From: Pseudoalteromonas denitrificans DSM 6059
Lineage (GTDB): Bacteria > Pseudomonadota > Gammaproteobacteria > Enterobacterales > Alteromonadaceae
Direction of reading: 5' to 3'
Length of the DNA: 57,999 nucleotides
NCBI RefSeq assembly: GCF_900112265.1
Contig: NZ_FOLO01000034.1
Location: forward strand, 1 to 57,999
How positions within the stretch are numbered: the stretch's first letter is position 1; each line of letters begins with the position of its first letter. The notes beneath the pieces are model-generated. The model ran no database searches. It saw only the letters and a program-made list of their open reading frames with translations, and was not told the DNA's origin. Positions 9,104 to 19,597 of the stretch are shown piece by piece. A program made the position numbers and the translations under genes.

Positions 9104-11602
9104 CTAAACTTCTCCGTAAGTACTTTCATTTTGAGTCAACTGCCAGATATCCTGGCTATATTCGGTAATTGTTCTATCGCTTGAGAATGCGCCACTTGCA
9201 GCAGTATTTAATATACTGAGTCGTGTCCAATGTGTTTGATCGTGATAAGCAAGTGAAACACGGTTTTGTGCCTTGATATAACTTTCAAAATCATAAGCTA
9301 TCAACCATTCATCGTTTTGACATTTGATTGAATCAAGTAAAGGTTGAAATAATCCCGGCTCAAATAAATTAAAGTGCCCTGATTCAATTAAGCTGATCAC
9401 ATCTTTTAATTCTTTATTATTTTCAATAATGCACAAGGGATCATAATGTGCTCGAATGTCATCTAATTGTTCAGATTTAGCGCCAAATAAGAAAAAGTTA
9501 TCATCGCCAACTGCTTCTTTTATTTCAATATTGGCGCCATCTAAAGTACCTATTGTGATGGCGCCATTCATCATAAACTTCATATTGCCAGTACCAGAAG
9601 CCTCTTTACCTGTTGTTGAAATTTGTTCAGATAGATCTGTGGCTGGACATATGGTTTCCATTGCTGTGACATTATAATTTGGCAAAAATGCCACCCGTAA
9701 ATAAGGCTTTGCTAAAGGATCTGCATTGATCGTCTGCGCGACATTATTGATAAGTTTAATAATTAACTTGGCAATAAAGTATCCAGGTGCTGCTTTTCCG
9801 CCAAATAAAACACACCTAGGTGTTAAATTTTTTGTATCTCCAGTGCGAATACGTTCGTATAAATGAATAACATGTAAAACATTTAATAATTGGCGTTTAT
9901 ACTCATGAATACGTTTAACTTGTACGTCAAACATCATATTAATATCAAATTCAATACCACAATCACGTTTTACGAGATCAACGAGTTTTTGCTTATTACA
10001 ATTTTTGACCGCTTGCCACTGCTGTTGAAACTTTTTATCATCATAAAAACGGCGTATCTTACTGATTTTTGCAAAGTCAAATACCCAATCACGTCCGATT
10101 TTTTGTGAAATCAGATCAGCTAATTTAGGATTGCAATGAGATAACCAACGTCTGGGAGTAACACCATTGGTTTTGTTATTAAATTTATGCGGCCAAAGTT
10201 GGTAAAAGTCATTAAACAGCCCTTGAGTTAATAATTGAGTATGCAAAGCCGCAACACCATTAACTGAAAAGCTACCCACTATTGCTAAATATGCCATGCG
10301 CACTTGTGGCACATCTCCCTCTTCAATGAGTGACATATTACGTTGTTTTTCAACATTCCCGGGCCATTTACAAGCAACTTCAACTAAAAATCGCGCATTA
10401 ATTTCATAAATAATTTCAAGTAATCTGGGCAGCAAATTCTCAAATAATGGTACTGACCACTTTTCAAGCGCTTCAGGTAATAAGGTATGATTGGTATAAG
10501 CCATCGTTTGAGTTGTAATTAACCAAGCAACTTGCCAATCTTGTTCATAATCGTCCATTAATAAACGCATTAGCTCAGCCACGGCAATACTCGGATGCGT
10601 ATCATTTAATTGAAATACATTAAATTTGGCAAAATCAGTAAAATCTTCACCAAAGCGGGCAACCCAGTCAAATAAAATATCTTGCAAGCTGGCAGAAGTT
10701 AAAAAGTATTGCTGGCGTAATCTCAGTTCTTTACCATTTTCACTGGCATCATTAGGATAAAGCACCATCGTAATTTGTTCAGCTAAGTTTTTGCGAGCAA
10801 CGGCTTCTGTATAGCTGCCGGCATTAAATTCATCTAAATCAAATTCATCTGTTGCTTCTGATTTCCATAGTCGTAATGTATTAACCACATCATTTTTATA
10901 CCCTGGAATTGGCACATCATAAGGCACAGCTAAAACATCATGGGTATCCACCCATTGATGATGCTTTTTGCCTTTTTTATCTTGATAGACTTCAACTGAA
11001 CCAAAGAACTTTATACGGCGACTATGCTCAGGCGCAGCGATTTCCCATGGGTGACCTTCACGCAACCAGTTATCAGGATGTTCAACTTGATGACCCTTTT
11101 CTATGCTTTGATTAAACATGCCATATTCATACCGAATACCGTAACCCGTTACAGGTAAGGCTAAACTGGCACAGCTATCTAAAAAGCAAGCCGCCAATCG
11201 CCCTAGGCCACCATTGCCTAATCCTGCATCATGCTCAGCCTGAGCGACCTCTTCGAAACGACTACAGTATTGCTCAAGTGCATTTTTAACACTTTTATCT
11301 AAGTCTAAATTTAAGACTGCATTACCTAGCGCACGACCCATTAAAAACTCAAGTGATAAATAAGCGACTTGACGTGTTGGTTTAGCAAGTAAACTTTGTC
11401 TTGTTGCCCGACATCTTGCAACCAATCTGTCGCGAATCGTTAAGGCTAATGCGTTGTATAAGTATAAATGTGACTCACCTACTCTATCTCTGCCTAAGGT
11501 GTAATAAAAATGACGCGTTAAATCATCTTGCAGTGTATTTTCATCTATCAAAGGCCCTTCTTGCCAACCAACCACTTTACACACTTCTTGTTTACTATCC
11601 AT
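9104..11602 (-). CDS. glgP: Glycogen/maltodextrin phosphorylase
   Basis: 832 residues with the start chosen here. It releases glucose-1-phosphate from alpha-1,4-glucan chains. The signature EASGTGNMKFMMNGAITIG contains the PLP lysine (about residue 675), and YLSLEFLMGRAL and AGLGNGGLGRLAACF are classic family motifs. The frame stays open upstream to 11686, but an ATG at 11602 has an AGAGGGAAG ribosome site and gives the family-like N-terminus MDSKQEV, with an 8-bp overlap with glgX. It abuts glgC. It acts with GlgX and MalQ to mobilise glycogen. Confidence 0.93.
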   Translation of the reverse strand: MDSKQEVCKVVGWQEGPLIDENTLQDDLTRHFYYTLGRDRVGESHLYLYNALALTIRDRLVARCRATRQSLLAKPTRQVAYLSLEFLMGRALGNAVLNLDLDKSVKNALEQYCSRFEEVAQAEHDAGLGNGGLGRLAACFLDSCASLALPVTGYGIRYEYGMFNQSIEKGHQVEHPDNWLREGHPWEIAAPEHSRRIKFFGSVEVYQDKKGKKHHQWVDTHDVLAVPYDVPIPGYKNDVVNTLRLWKSEATDEFDLDEFNAGSYTEAVARKNLAEQITMVLYPNDASENGKELRLRQQYFLTSASLQDILFDWVARFGEDFTDFAKFNVFQLNDTHPSIAVAELMRLLMDDYEQDWQVAWLITTQTMAYTNHTLLPEALEKWSVPLFENLLPRLLEIIYEINARFLVEVACKWPGNVEKQRNMSLIEEGDVPQVRMAYLAIVGSFSVNGVAALHTQLLTQGLFNDFYQLWPHKFNNKTNGVTPRRWLSHCNPKLADLISQKIGRDWVFDFAKISKIRRFYDDKKFQQQWQAVKNCNKQKLVDLVKRDCGIEFDINMMFDVQVKRIHEYKRQLLNVLHVIHLYERIRTGDTKNLTPRCVLFGGKAAPGYFIAKLIIKLINNVAQTINADPLAKPYLRVAFLPNYNVTAMETICPATDLSEQISTTGKEASGTGNMKFMMNGAITIGTLDGANIEIKEAVGDDNFFLFGAKSEQLDDIRAHYDPLCIIENNKELKDVISLIESGHFNLFEPGLFQPLLDSIKCQNDEWLIAYDFESYIKAQNRVSLAYHDQTHWTRLSILNTAASGAFSSDRTITEYSQDIWQLTQNESTYGEV

Positions 11603-13709
11603 TAAATCTTCCCTCTTTTGCTCCAGACAATATCCAAGCACTTTGTGATGCAATTGCGATGCTCTGATCTGCCGCATAAAATTCATTTAAGTCTGGGTGT
11701 GCCAAAGTATTTAAACGTACATGCCAGCGGTAAACACTGCTCACTTTTGGTAATTTGAAAACGAAAGAGTCAGTTGATGCATTAAATAAAATGAGCAAAA
11801 CATCATTATGATTTTTAGCATGCTTACTCACTAACAAATAACCTAGCATATGATTATGCGGTAGCTGCCAATCAAGTTCTGACATCAAAGTACTGTTTTG
11901 ATTAAGCCAAATAAGCTCAAATTCACCGTCATTTTGATGAATAAAACGATTTTGCTTAAATATTTTAAATTGTTTTCGTAACAAACAAGCCTTGCTTATA
12001 AATCGATAAAGCGGTGATTTTGAGTAGACATTTTGATCTGCTAACCAATTAATATTATTATCTTGGCAATACGCATTATTATTTCCATCTTGGCTATGCT
12101 CGCTTTCTGTACCAGAGCAGATCATAGGTACGCCCTGTGAAAACAATAAGGTAAGTAAAATGTTCTTTTGTTGTTTAAGCCTCAATTGCGTCAAAGCAAT
12201 ATCATTACTTGGACCTTCAGTGCCATAATTAGCGGATAGGTTTTCACTATGACCATCGCGATTGTCTTCACCATTATCTTCATTATGTTTATCTTGATAA
12301 CTGACCAAATCAGCTAACGTAAAACCATCATGGGCACTGATAAAGTTAATACTGGCACTGGGATCACGACCATTATGTTCAAACAAGTCATTTGAACCGT
12401 GAAATCTTTGTGCAAATTCAGGTAATAACCCAGTATCACCACGCCAAAAACGCCTTACTGTATCGCGGTATTTATCATTCCACTCTCGCCATGCAGCGGG
12501 AAAGTTTCCTAACTGGTAACCACCGGGCCCAATATCCCAAGGTTCAGCAATCAGTTTTACCTGATTTAAAATAGGGTCTTGGTTGATTGCTTGAAAAAAA
12601 CTGTGATCTGATTTGAAACCTGTCGATTCTCGACCAAGTATGGGCGCTAAGTCGAACCTAAAACCATCAACCCCCATAATTTCAACCCAATATCGCAGAC
12701 TATCCATCACAAGTTGTAATGTTCTTGGGTGACTTAAATTTAAAGTATTACCACATCCTGTATCATTGATATAATTACTCAGATCATTGGGGTCTAAACG
12801 ATAATAACTGGCGTTATCTATCCCTCTAAAACATAAAGTAGGCCCTTGATTGTTTCCCTCTGCGGTATGATTAAATACCACATCTAGTACCACCTCAATT
12901 TTATGTTCATGTAATATCTTCACCATAGTTTGAAATTCACTAATTTCACCTTGGCTTAAATACTCCTTATGAGGCGTAAAAAAATTGAAAGTATTATATC
13001 CCCAATAATTTGTTAGATTTTTATCTGATAAAAAACGTTCACTAATATATTGCTGTACTGGTAAAAGTTCTAATGTTGTTATGCCTAAATTTTTTAAATG
13101 TGCAATAAAAGCAGGCTCAGCCAAACCCAAATACTTGCCTCTATTCTCCTGACTTATTAAGGTATTATTGATGGTGCCACCTTTAACGTGACACTCATAA
13201 ATAACGGTATCAGACCAAGCAATATTAGGCTTTTCACCTTGATAAGGAGCCAAATATGACACTTTTGATTTAGGCATCGCACCAGCACTATCTAAATTGT
13301 TAATTTCCTCAAGTGCATTTTCATCATTAGAATTCAATATATAATCAAATGCTTTTGAATAGTTAAACTGGCCAAAAAAATCTTTACTATATGGGTCTAC
13401 AAGCAGTTTATTTGGATTAAACCTTAACCCTAACTGAGGTTCAAACTCTCCTGAAATCCGGTAGCCATAAAGTTGGCCAATACCCATACCTATAATTTTT
13501 CCATGCCAAATATATGCGCTCCCTTTAAACAGACTAAAGCGTGCAACCTCTTGCTCACCCGTATCATCAAATAAACATAATTCGACTTTCTTTGCAGAAC
13601 TAGAATAAATAGCAAAGTTAACTGTCGTCGTTTTTGAGTTGGCGCAATGCATCAAAGTTGCACCTAATGGGTAAGCTGCACCTTGTTCCAGTTCAAATGA
13701 ATAACTCAT
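11595..13709 (-). CDS. glgX: Glycogen debranching enzyme (isoamylase-type, GH13)
   Basis: 704 residues. It hydrolyses alpha-1,6 branches left after phosphorylase action. An N-terminal CBM48-like domain (about 10-140) precedes the GH13 barrel. Catalytic residues are D353 (GVDGFRFDLAPILGRE), E389 (LIAEPWDIGPGGYQLG) and D461 (ISAHDGFTLADLVSY), and HNEDNGEDNRDG is typical of GlgX. The ATG overlaps the glgB stop by four bases (ATGA) and the end overlaps glgP, so all three are translationally coupled. Confidence 0.94.
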   Translation of the reverse strand: MSYSFELEQGAAYPLGATLMHCANSKTTTVNFAIYSSSAKKVELCLFDDTGEQEVARFSLFKGSAYIWHGKIIGMGIGQLYGYRISGEFEPQLGLRFNPNKLLVDPYSKDFFGQFNYSKAFDYILNSNDENALEEINNLDSAGAMPKSKVSYLAPYQGEKPNIAWSDTVIYECHVKGGTINNTLISQENRGKYLGLAEPAFIAHLKNLGITTLELLPVQQYISERFLSDKNLTNYWGYNTFNFFTPHKEYLSQGEISEFQTMVKILHEHKIEVVLDVVFNHTAEGNNQGPTLCFRGIDNASYYRLDPNDLSNYINDTGCGNTLNLSHPRTLQLVMDSLRYWVEIMGVDGFRFDLAPILGRESTGFKSDHSFFQAINQDPILNQVKLIAEPWDIGPGGYQLGNFPAAWREWNDKYRDTVRRFWRGDTGLLPEFAQRFHGSNDLFEHNGRDPSASINFISAHDGFTLADLVSYQDKHNEDNGEDNRDGHSENLSANYGTEGPSNDIALTQLRLKQQKNILLTLLFSQGVPMICSGTESEHSQDGNNNAYCQDNNINWLADQNVYSKSPLYRFISKACLLRKQFKIFKQNRFIHQNDGEFELIWLNQNSTLMSELDWQLPHNHMLGYLLVSKHAKNHNDVLLILFNASTDSFVFKLPKVSSVYRWHVRLNTLAHPDLNEFYAADQSIAIASQSAWILSGAKEGRFNG

Positions 13710-15958
13710 AGAGCTGCTCTTTTTAAATACAAGGTTGCCAATGGAGGAATATCTAAATAAATACTTTGCTCAAATCCTTGCCAAGGAATATCCTGACATT
13801 TAAACAGCGTGTGAGTATTAAAGTCAGAACCACCAAATTGGCTATCATCACTATTAAATAACATCATATGATCTGTTTTTTCAGGTACGCCAATTCTAAA
13901 ATCTCTGTGAATATTAGGTGTCATATTACTAATAGCCACAACATACTCAGCTTTGTTTTTAGCAAATCTTACAAAACTAAAAATACTCTGCTGTGCATTA
14001 CCACCATCAATCCATTTAAACCCAAGTTCTTGATTATCCAGTTCATATAAAGCACTGGATTGACAATACACTTGATTGAGCTGTTTAATTAAATTTTGCA
14101 TTCCTTTATGAGGTGCATATTCAAGTAAATGCCAATCTAGTGATTTATCGTGATCCCATTCATCATATTGCGCAAATTCCCCGCCCATAAATAATAACTT
14201 TTTACCTGGATGCGCCCACATAAATGCAAAATATGCCCGCAGATTCGCAAACTTTTGCCAATCATCTCCGGGCATTTTATTAATCAACGAGCCTTTACCA
14301 TGTACAACTTCATCATGAGATAAGGGCAAAATATAGTTTTCACTAAAGGCATAAATTAAAGAAAAGGTCATTTCATTATGGTGATGTGCTCGGTAGAGTG
14401 GATCGCGTGACATGTAAGATAAACTGTCATTCATCCAACCCATATTCCATTTATAACCAAAACCTAACCCCCCATGCTCAACAAATTGTGTTACACCAGG
14501 CCAAGCTGTTGACTCTTCTGCTGCCATCATAATGCCTGGAAACTTACCATAACATCTTTGGTTTACTTGTTTTAAAAGTGAAATCGCACTGAGGTTTTCA
14601 CGCCCACCATGTTCATTTGGGATCCACTGCCCTTCTTCTCGGCTGTAATCTAAATAAAGCATAGAAGCAACAGCATCAACTCTTAAACCATCTATGGCAA
14701 AATTATCAAACCAATACATGGCATTTGAAATTAAAAAGCTTTGTACTTCTGCACGACCATAATTATAAATATGTGTATTCCAGTCAGGATGAAAACCTTG
14801 ACGTTTATCGGCATGTTCATATAAATGAGAGCCATCAAATTTAGCTAAACCATGTGGATCTGACGGAAAGTGTCCTGGTACCCAATCAATTAATAAACCG
14901 ATATTTTCACTATGACAAGCATCCACTAGATACTGAAAGTCCGCTAAACTACCAAAACGACTTGTAGGTGCATACATGCCAACGGGTTGATAGCCCCAGG
15001 AGCCATCAAATGGAAACTCACTGATAGGCATTAATTGAATGTGTGTAAAGCCTAACGCTTTTACATAAGGTACTAATTTTTTAGATAACGCTTGATAACT
15101 TAAATATGCTTTTTGACCATTTTTTAATTTATCACTGTTATGCTGCCATGAACCTGCATGTACCTCATAAATACTAATAGGTTTATCAATTGCATTGCGT
15201 TTTATACGCGCCTGCGCTTGGTATTCTTTTTCTTGTATTGTTTTATTACATCCTAATAATGCGTCATGTGTGGGAATGATAGACGCCGTATCTGAGGGGA
15301 TTTGCATCGAAAACGAAAAAGGGTCTGCTTTTTCAAGTCTCTGTCCTTCATGACTCAAAATACTGTATTTATAACTTTGCCCAGTTTTAACATCAGGTAG
15401 AAAAATTTCCCATACTCCTGAAGCTGGATGTTTACGCATAAAGTGACGTGTATTATTCCAATGATTAAAATCACCAATGATACTGATACATTGTGCATTA
15501 GGTGCCCAAACGGTAAAGCGCACTCCCAATTTATGTTTTTGTCTTTGCCAATGTGCGCCTAAATGTTGATAAGCTTGCTCTAGTGTGCCTTCACTTAATA
15601 AGTACATGGCATCTAAGTCTAAGCTAGATGCAAAGGCGTAAATATCACTTTGTAGCTCTGTTTTATAAGGGTAAGTAATACTTAAATTATAATTTTCATC
15701 AAAACTTTTTCTTGCCAGAACTAAAGTAAATAAATCTGTTTTTTTGTAACGTTTATAAGCTATCTTTTGATCTTCACTTTGATAATAAACATGCTCAGCA
15801 CCCGGTAAATATGCCCGCAGCTCAAGTTTGCTTTTTGTCTTACAGTGCACGCCTAAAAAAGAGAAGGGATCTGAGAAATTGGCATTTTTAAATGCGGTTA
15901 CCTGTGCATCATAGTCGGGGGTATATGCTTGTAATTCCATTAACGCTGTATCACTCAT
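13706..15958 (-). CDS. glgB: 1,4-alpha-glucan branching enzyme
   Basis: 750 residues from the ATG at 15958. The open frame extends 13 codons further up, but this ATG is preceded by AAGGA at normal spacing and overlaps the malQ stop by 8 bases. Double N-terminal module, with CBM48 around residues 135-225. The GH13 barrel shows FDGSWGYQPVGMYAP, nucleophile D428 (IDGLRVDAVASMLYLDYSR), acid/base in MAAEESTAWPG (481-482) and LPLSHDEVVHGKGS. It creates alpha-1,6 branches in the polymer made by GlgA. Confidence 0.94.
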   Translation of the reverse strand: MSDTALMELQAYTPDYDAQVTAFKNANFSDPFSFLGVHCKTKSKLELRAYLPGAEHVYYQSEDQKIAYKRYKKTDLFTLVLARKSFDENYNLSITYPYKTELQSDIYAFASSLDLDAMYLLSEGTLEQAYQHLGAHWQRQKHKLGVRFTVWAPNAQCISIIGDFNHWNNTRHFMRKHPASGVWEIFLPDVKTGQSYKYSILSHEGQRLEKADPFSFSMQIPSDTASIIPTHDALLGCNKTIQEKEYQAQARIKRNAIDKPISIYEVHAGSWQHNSDKLKNGQKAYLSYQALSKKLVPYVKALGFTHIQLMPISEFPFDGSWGYQPVGMYAPTSRFGSLADFQYLVDACHSENIGLLIDWVPGHFPSDPHGLAKFDGSHLYEHADKRQGFHPDWNTHIYNYGRAEVQSFLISNAMYWFDNFAIDGLRVDAVASMLYLDYSREEGQWIPNEHGGRENLSAISLLKQVNQRCYGKFPGIMMAAEESTAWPGVTQFVEHGGLGFGYKWNMGWMNDSLSYMSRDPLYRAHHHNEMTFSLIYAFSENYILPLSHDEVVHGKGSLINKMPGDDWQKFANLRAYFAFMWAHPGKKLLFMGGEFAQYDEWDHDKSLDWHLLEYAPHKGMQNLIKQLNQVYCQSSALYELDNQELGFKWIDGGNAQQSIFSFVRFAKNKAEYVVAISNMTPNIHRDFRIGVPEKTDHMMLFNSDDSQFGGSDFNTHTLFKCQDIPWQGFEQSIYLDIPPLATLYLKRAAL

Positions 15959-18020
15959 GATTATTCCTTGCCCGATTAATTTGATTAAAAAATTCATTTT
16001 CTGAAAAAAGTTTACTTGGACTATTACTTAAACGTCTTCGCCAATTAGGATACTGTTTATCTGTGCCAGGAATATTAACTGGTAACGCATTACCATCCAG
16101 GTCATCAAGTTGCACTGTCAGTAGTTTTATAGGAGAGTGAGCCAATACAATAAGTAAATTTTGATAAATGTATTTATAGTCACTTTGGTTATTAAAATTA
16201 GTCTGAACTTTTTGGTTAGAGTATTGATTTAGCCAGTTAATAAGTTTTGTTTTATCTGATACCCTTTCTCTTTTGGCATTTTCAAATAATTCTTTGCTTT
16301 CAAATAAATTTAAATTATTTCTAAGCATCAAGTCACTTTGTTGCCACCAAGCTTTAAAAGTAGGCACATCATGATTTGCAACCATCATTAAGGAATGAGG
16401 TGTAAACTCATGAGGTGCAATAAACTCCCCTAAATGATTTTTCTCAAAATAAAATAGTAAGTTAGAATAAATGTGTGAATCACTTAAAGCTGTTTTTACC
16501 TCAACAGGCACGACACCTAAGTCTTCACCTATTACAGTGCATTGGTTTAATTGGCTTTCTAGCTTTAATAATGCCAACATTTTTTCAAATGGGTAATAAA
16601 CATAACAACCTAAGTTATTACTAGATTCATGTAAGATACACCACCATAAACGCATTAATGCCATAACATGATCAATTCTAAGTGCACCGCAATGCATCAT
16701 ATTGGCACGCAATATTCCAATAAAGTGTTTGAAATTTGTTTGTGTTAATTTTACGGGATCCATTGGCGGTAGCCCCCAATTTTGACCTGCTGTAGACCAA
16801 GGGTCTGGAGGTGCGCCAATGCTTGCATCCGCAATAAACAATGATTCATTTTCATTAAATTCATTGCCATCTTGTGCACAACCTACCGCTAAATCACGTA
16901 TTAAGCCTAATTTCATTTTGCAATTTTTTGCATGAGACTGGCACTGCTCAAGTTGCACCTGAGCTTGCCATTGCAAATAGGCTATAAAATTAGGGTTCTG
17001 ATATGCCCCTTTTAAATTTTCTTGCTGAGTAAACCAAATGCAATAATTAGAAAGTTGCGCGCCCTTTTGACTTTTAAATGCTTCAAACTCTTGATATCTT
17101 AGTGTGTTTTCTTTTTGTTCCGTTTCTAAAAAAGTATTAAACAATGCAATGAATACTTTAAATTTATAATCCCAGATCAGAGCATAATTAATATAAGTTT
17201 CATTTTTCTCTGCAATAAATAACCGACATTTAAAATGTTGATCAACCAATATTTTTGCGATTGAACTGTATTTAAATTCAGCTACATTTTGGATATGAAT
17301 ATAAAGTGGATTTAAAAATAAGCGGTCGCTTGGACTATAAGGGCTGGCCCTATCCGGCTGAGTATCAAATAAAGCATGTAAAGGGTTTAATAAAATATAA
17401 TCAGCCCCCATTTCAGCTGAACTTGAAATAAGACTTTTAAGATCGTTAAAATCACCAATACCATAATTATCTTGAGTTTTTAAACTATATAATTGAACAG
17501 ATACCCCCCAACATTTATCATGCAAAGGTTGAAATACCTGACATGGATAAATAATAAGTTCACCAGAACATACAGCGCTGTCAATTGATACCTCAATATC
17601 ATAATAACCTATGGGTAAAACAGCTAATTCTAAACCTAACTCACTATAATATTGATCTTCAAATGTATAGTTACCTACTTCATTTAATTGCGAAATATCA
17701 GTCGAACCAGAAGATACCAACTGGTTATTTTGTGATATTGTCCACAATATTTGAGACTGACTTTGCATCTCACTGACTTTTATTTTCAAGATATTGTTTG
17801 AAGCAGATACAAAGTTACAAGAATGAATAATTTTAAACCAAGGAGCAATATCTAAATTAAAATTAGTCTGAGACAATGAGGCATTATCAGTAAGATCATA
17901 ACCACAAGCCTTTAAAATTGAATACCTTGCATTTTCACTAATAGTGACATGCTCACCATTATAACTGGTGTAATCCGCTCCTACGCCTTGTAAATATAAA
18001 AGCTGTTCTACAGTGTGCAT
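15951..18020 (-). CDS. malQ: 4-alpha-glucanotransferase (amylomaltase, GH77)
   Basis: 689 residues, normal for the long proteobacterial MalQ. GH77 motifs: DRASPYSPSDRLFLNPLYI, nucleophile D450 in ALRIDHVMALMRLWW, acid/base Glu in VIGEDLGVVP, and MVANHDVPTFKAWW. The N-terminal 140 residues form the extra beta domain of long MalQ proteins. It transfers maltodextrin segments between chains, recycling short oligosaccharides left by GlgP and GlgX. Its stop overlaps glgB by 8 bases and it starts 13 bases after the small CBM48 gene. Association with the glg operon rather than a maltose operon is notable. Confidence 0.92.
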   Translation of the reverse strand: MHTVEQLLYLQGVGADYTSYNGEHVTISENARYSILKACGYDLTDNASLSQTNFNLDIAPWFKIIHSCNFVSASNNILKIKVSEMQSQSQILWTISQNNQLVSSGSTDISQLNEVGNYTFEDQYYSELGLELAVLPIGYYDIEVSIDSAVCSGELIIYPCQVFQPLHDKCWGVSVQLYSLKTQDNYGIGDFNDLKSLISSSAEMGADYILLNPLHALFDTQPDRASPYSPSDRLFLNPLYIHIQNVAEFKYSSIAKILVDQHFKCRLFIAEKNETYINYALIWDYKFKVFIALFNTFLETEQKENTLRYQEFEAFKSQKGAQLSNYCIWFTQQENLKGAYQNPNFIAYLQWQAQVQLEQCQSHAKNCKMKLGLIRDLAVGCAQDGNEFNENESLFIADASIGAPPDPWSTAGQNWGLPPMDPVKLTQTNFKHFIGILRANMMHCGALRIDHVMALMRLWWCILHESSNNLGCYVYYPFEKMLALLKLESQLNQCTVIGEDLGVVPVEVKTALSDSHIYSNLLFYFEKNHLGEFIAPHEFTPHSLMMVANHDVPTFKAWWQQSDLMLRNNLNLFESKELFENAKRERVSDKTKLINWLNQYSNQKVQTNFNNQSDYKYIYQNLLIVLAHSPIKLLTVQLDDLDGNALPVNIPGTDKQYPNWRRRLSNSPSKLFSENEFFNQINRARNNHE

Positions 18021-18032
18021 AAAACCTCTATC

Positions 18033-18332
18033 TTATAATTGAGACGTGCTCACAACACTGTTATCACTGCCAAAGCTATTTTTAATATAAGCATCTGCGT
18101 GATGATCGTTTTCCCATTTATTTTCATTAACTAAATAACGAAAATGAAAATCTTTATTTTTAGGAAGTCTTATTTTGGTACGATATACTTTATCTTTTTT
18201 ATTGAATTTCATATCAATAGGTTGCCAATCGTTAAACTCAGCAACAAGCTGTACTTTTTTTACATTTGAGATATTAAATTCGAAGGTCACTTCAGCTTCT
18301 TGCTTTGTTTTGAAAAATTTTTTAGTTAACAT
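18033..18332 (-). CDS. Orphan CBM48 (isoamylase N-domain) glycogen-binding protein
   Basis: 99 residues, essentially one CBM48/AMPK-type glycogen-binding domain: VQLVAEFNDWQPIDMKFNKKD, then FHFRYLVNENKWENDHHAD. No catalytic domain follows. A strong AAGGAG site precedes the ATG. It is the first gene of the glycogen operon, 13 bases before malQ. By homology it should bind alpha-glucan and may target or regulate the operon's enzymes; that role is inference. Such small CBM48 proteins occur in other marine gammaproteobacteria. Confidence 0.87.
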   Translation of the reverse strand: MLTKKFFKTKQEAEVTFEFNISNVKKVQLVAEFNDWQPIDMKFNKKDKVYRTKIRLPKNKDFHFRYLVNENKWENDHHADAYIKNSFGSDNSVVSTSQL

Positions 18333-18901
18333 TTTTGGCTCCTTACAAGTTTTCTTGCCACATCATTTGTGGTAATTAAAAAATCCACATACTTATGAAT
18401 ATTTTTAAACAGCATTTTGCATCTGTAATTAGGCTGACTAAAAAAACGTCAAGTTTTATAAAATTTAAACACATGTATATTTATTTTGTATGACAGCCAG
18501 TAAAATATTTTTATTCATAAAAACAAGATATAAAAAACTTTAGTTGTATGACAATCAAACTGGAACTGGTCAAAAAATAATATAAATTTAGTTTTATAAA
18601 TACAAATGAAACTTGTACATATTTGATGAAAGTTTTTCACTTTTAGGAACTATTTTAAGACTTTAAAATAGTAATATGAAAATAAGTAATTTAAAACAGT
18701 GATATATAGCGATTAGTTAGTAGGCGGTATATTTTTCAACTTAAGGGTGAGTTCATAAAACAAACTGCTTCTTACACGAGTATCTTTATTAATCTGTTTA
18801 AAAGAAAGGTGGATAAACCAAGTTAAAAAGACAGTGCCTTTACAAACAAATGAATATTTATTCAAAACCACCATCTTAAGTTTAATTATTGGTTAAATTT
18901 T
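18333..18901. promoter_or_regulatory. Upstream region of the glycogen operon
   Basis: About 570 bases without a gene, very AT-rich. It must contain the operon promoter (minus strand) and the 3' region past yjjG's upstream neighbour. A 10-bp direct repeat TTGTATGACA occurs at 18486-18495 and 18544-18553, 58 bases apart, and could be paired regulator half-sites. I cannot assign -10/-35 boxes with confidence in such AT-rich sequence. Confidence 0.4.
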
Positions 18902-19588
18902 TTATCGTGTAGAAATACTTGCTAATAATGTTTTTAATTGTGTTAAAGAACTCACTTCATGTGTTGGTTCTATGCCATCTGGCTTAGTGTGATTATTGGT
19001 ATTTAACCAACAAGTATCAATACCCGCATTCATGCCACCCTGAATATCTGAATGTGGGTTATCACCCACCATAAGTATTTCATGTTTTGGTGGGTGCTTC
19101 ATAGTTTCAAAAGCATGTTCGAATATACCAATATCTGGCTTCGCTACACCAACCTGTTCTGATATAACTAAAGTTGAAAAAGCATCTTTAAAACCGGTTC
19201 GCTCTAATCGAATGGTCTGCAATTGCGTAAAACCATTGGTTATTATGCCCATACTTACTTTATCTGATAAAAAGTCTATTAGTTCTTTTGCACCAGCTAA
19301 TGGTTTACAAATTTCGGCCATAGCATGTAAAAACTCGCTATTAAGCTTTTGAGTTGATACTTTTAATTTTTCAGACCATGACTCAAATCGTTTATTTTGT
19401 AATTGTTTAGCACTGATATCCCCATTTTGGTAATCAACCCAAAGCGGTTGGTTCACACTTTGATAATGTTCAAAATCACAAGGCGTAAAATCAACATCAA
19501 AACGCGAAAACATGAGTTTCAACCCTTGATATGAATCAAAGTGAAACAAAGTTTCATCGGCATCAAATAATATCCATTTATATTTCAT
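18902..19588 (-). CDS. yjjG: HAD-family pyrimidine 5'-nucleotidase
   Basis: 228 residues with HAD motif I FDADETLF (nucleophile D9, acid/base D11), motif II in GIITNG, Lys in VAKPDIGIF and motif IV MVGDNPHSDIQGGMNAG. The helical cap and overall pattern match E. coli YjjG, a house-cleaning nucleotidase acting on pyrimidine (including non-canonical) monophosphates. It is 9 bases downstream of yjjX on the same strand, another nucleotide-pool sanitiser, so the two form a functional pair. Confidence 0.88.
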   Translation of the reverse strand: MKYKWILFDADETLFHFDSYQGLKLMFSRFDVDFTPCDFEHYQSVNQPLWVDYQNGDISAKQLQNKRFESWSEKLKVSTQKLNSEFLHAMAEICKPLAGAKELIDFLSDKVSMGIITNGFTQLQTIRLERTGFKDAFSTLVISEQVGVAKPDIGIFEHAFETMKHPPKHEILMVGDNPHSDIQGGMNAGIDTCWLNTNNHTKPDGIEPTHEVSSLTQLKTLLASISTR

Positions 19589-19597
19589 CGAACTCTC

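Noticed and set aside
9456..9677. Plus-strand short frames within glgP, glgA and glgX
   Set aside because: All lie antisense to strongly conserved enzyme genes and show no independent coding features.
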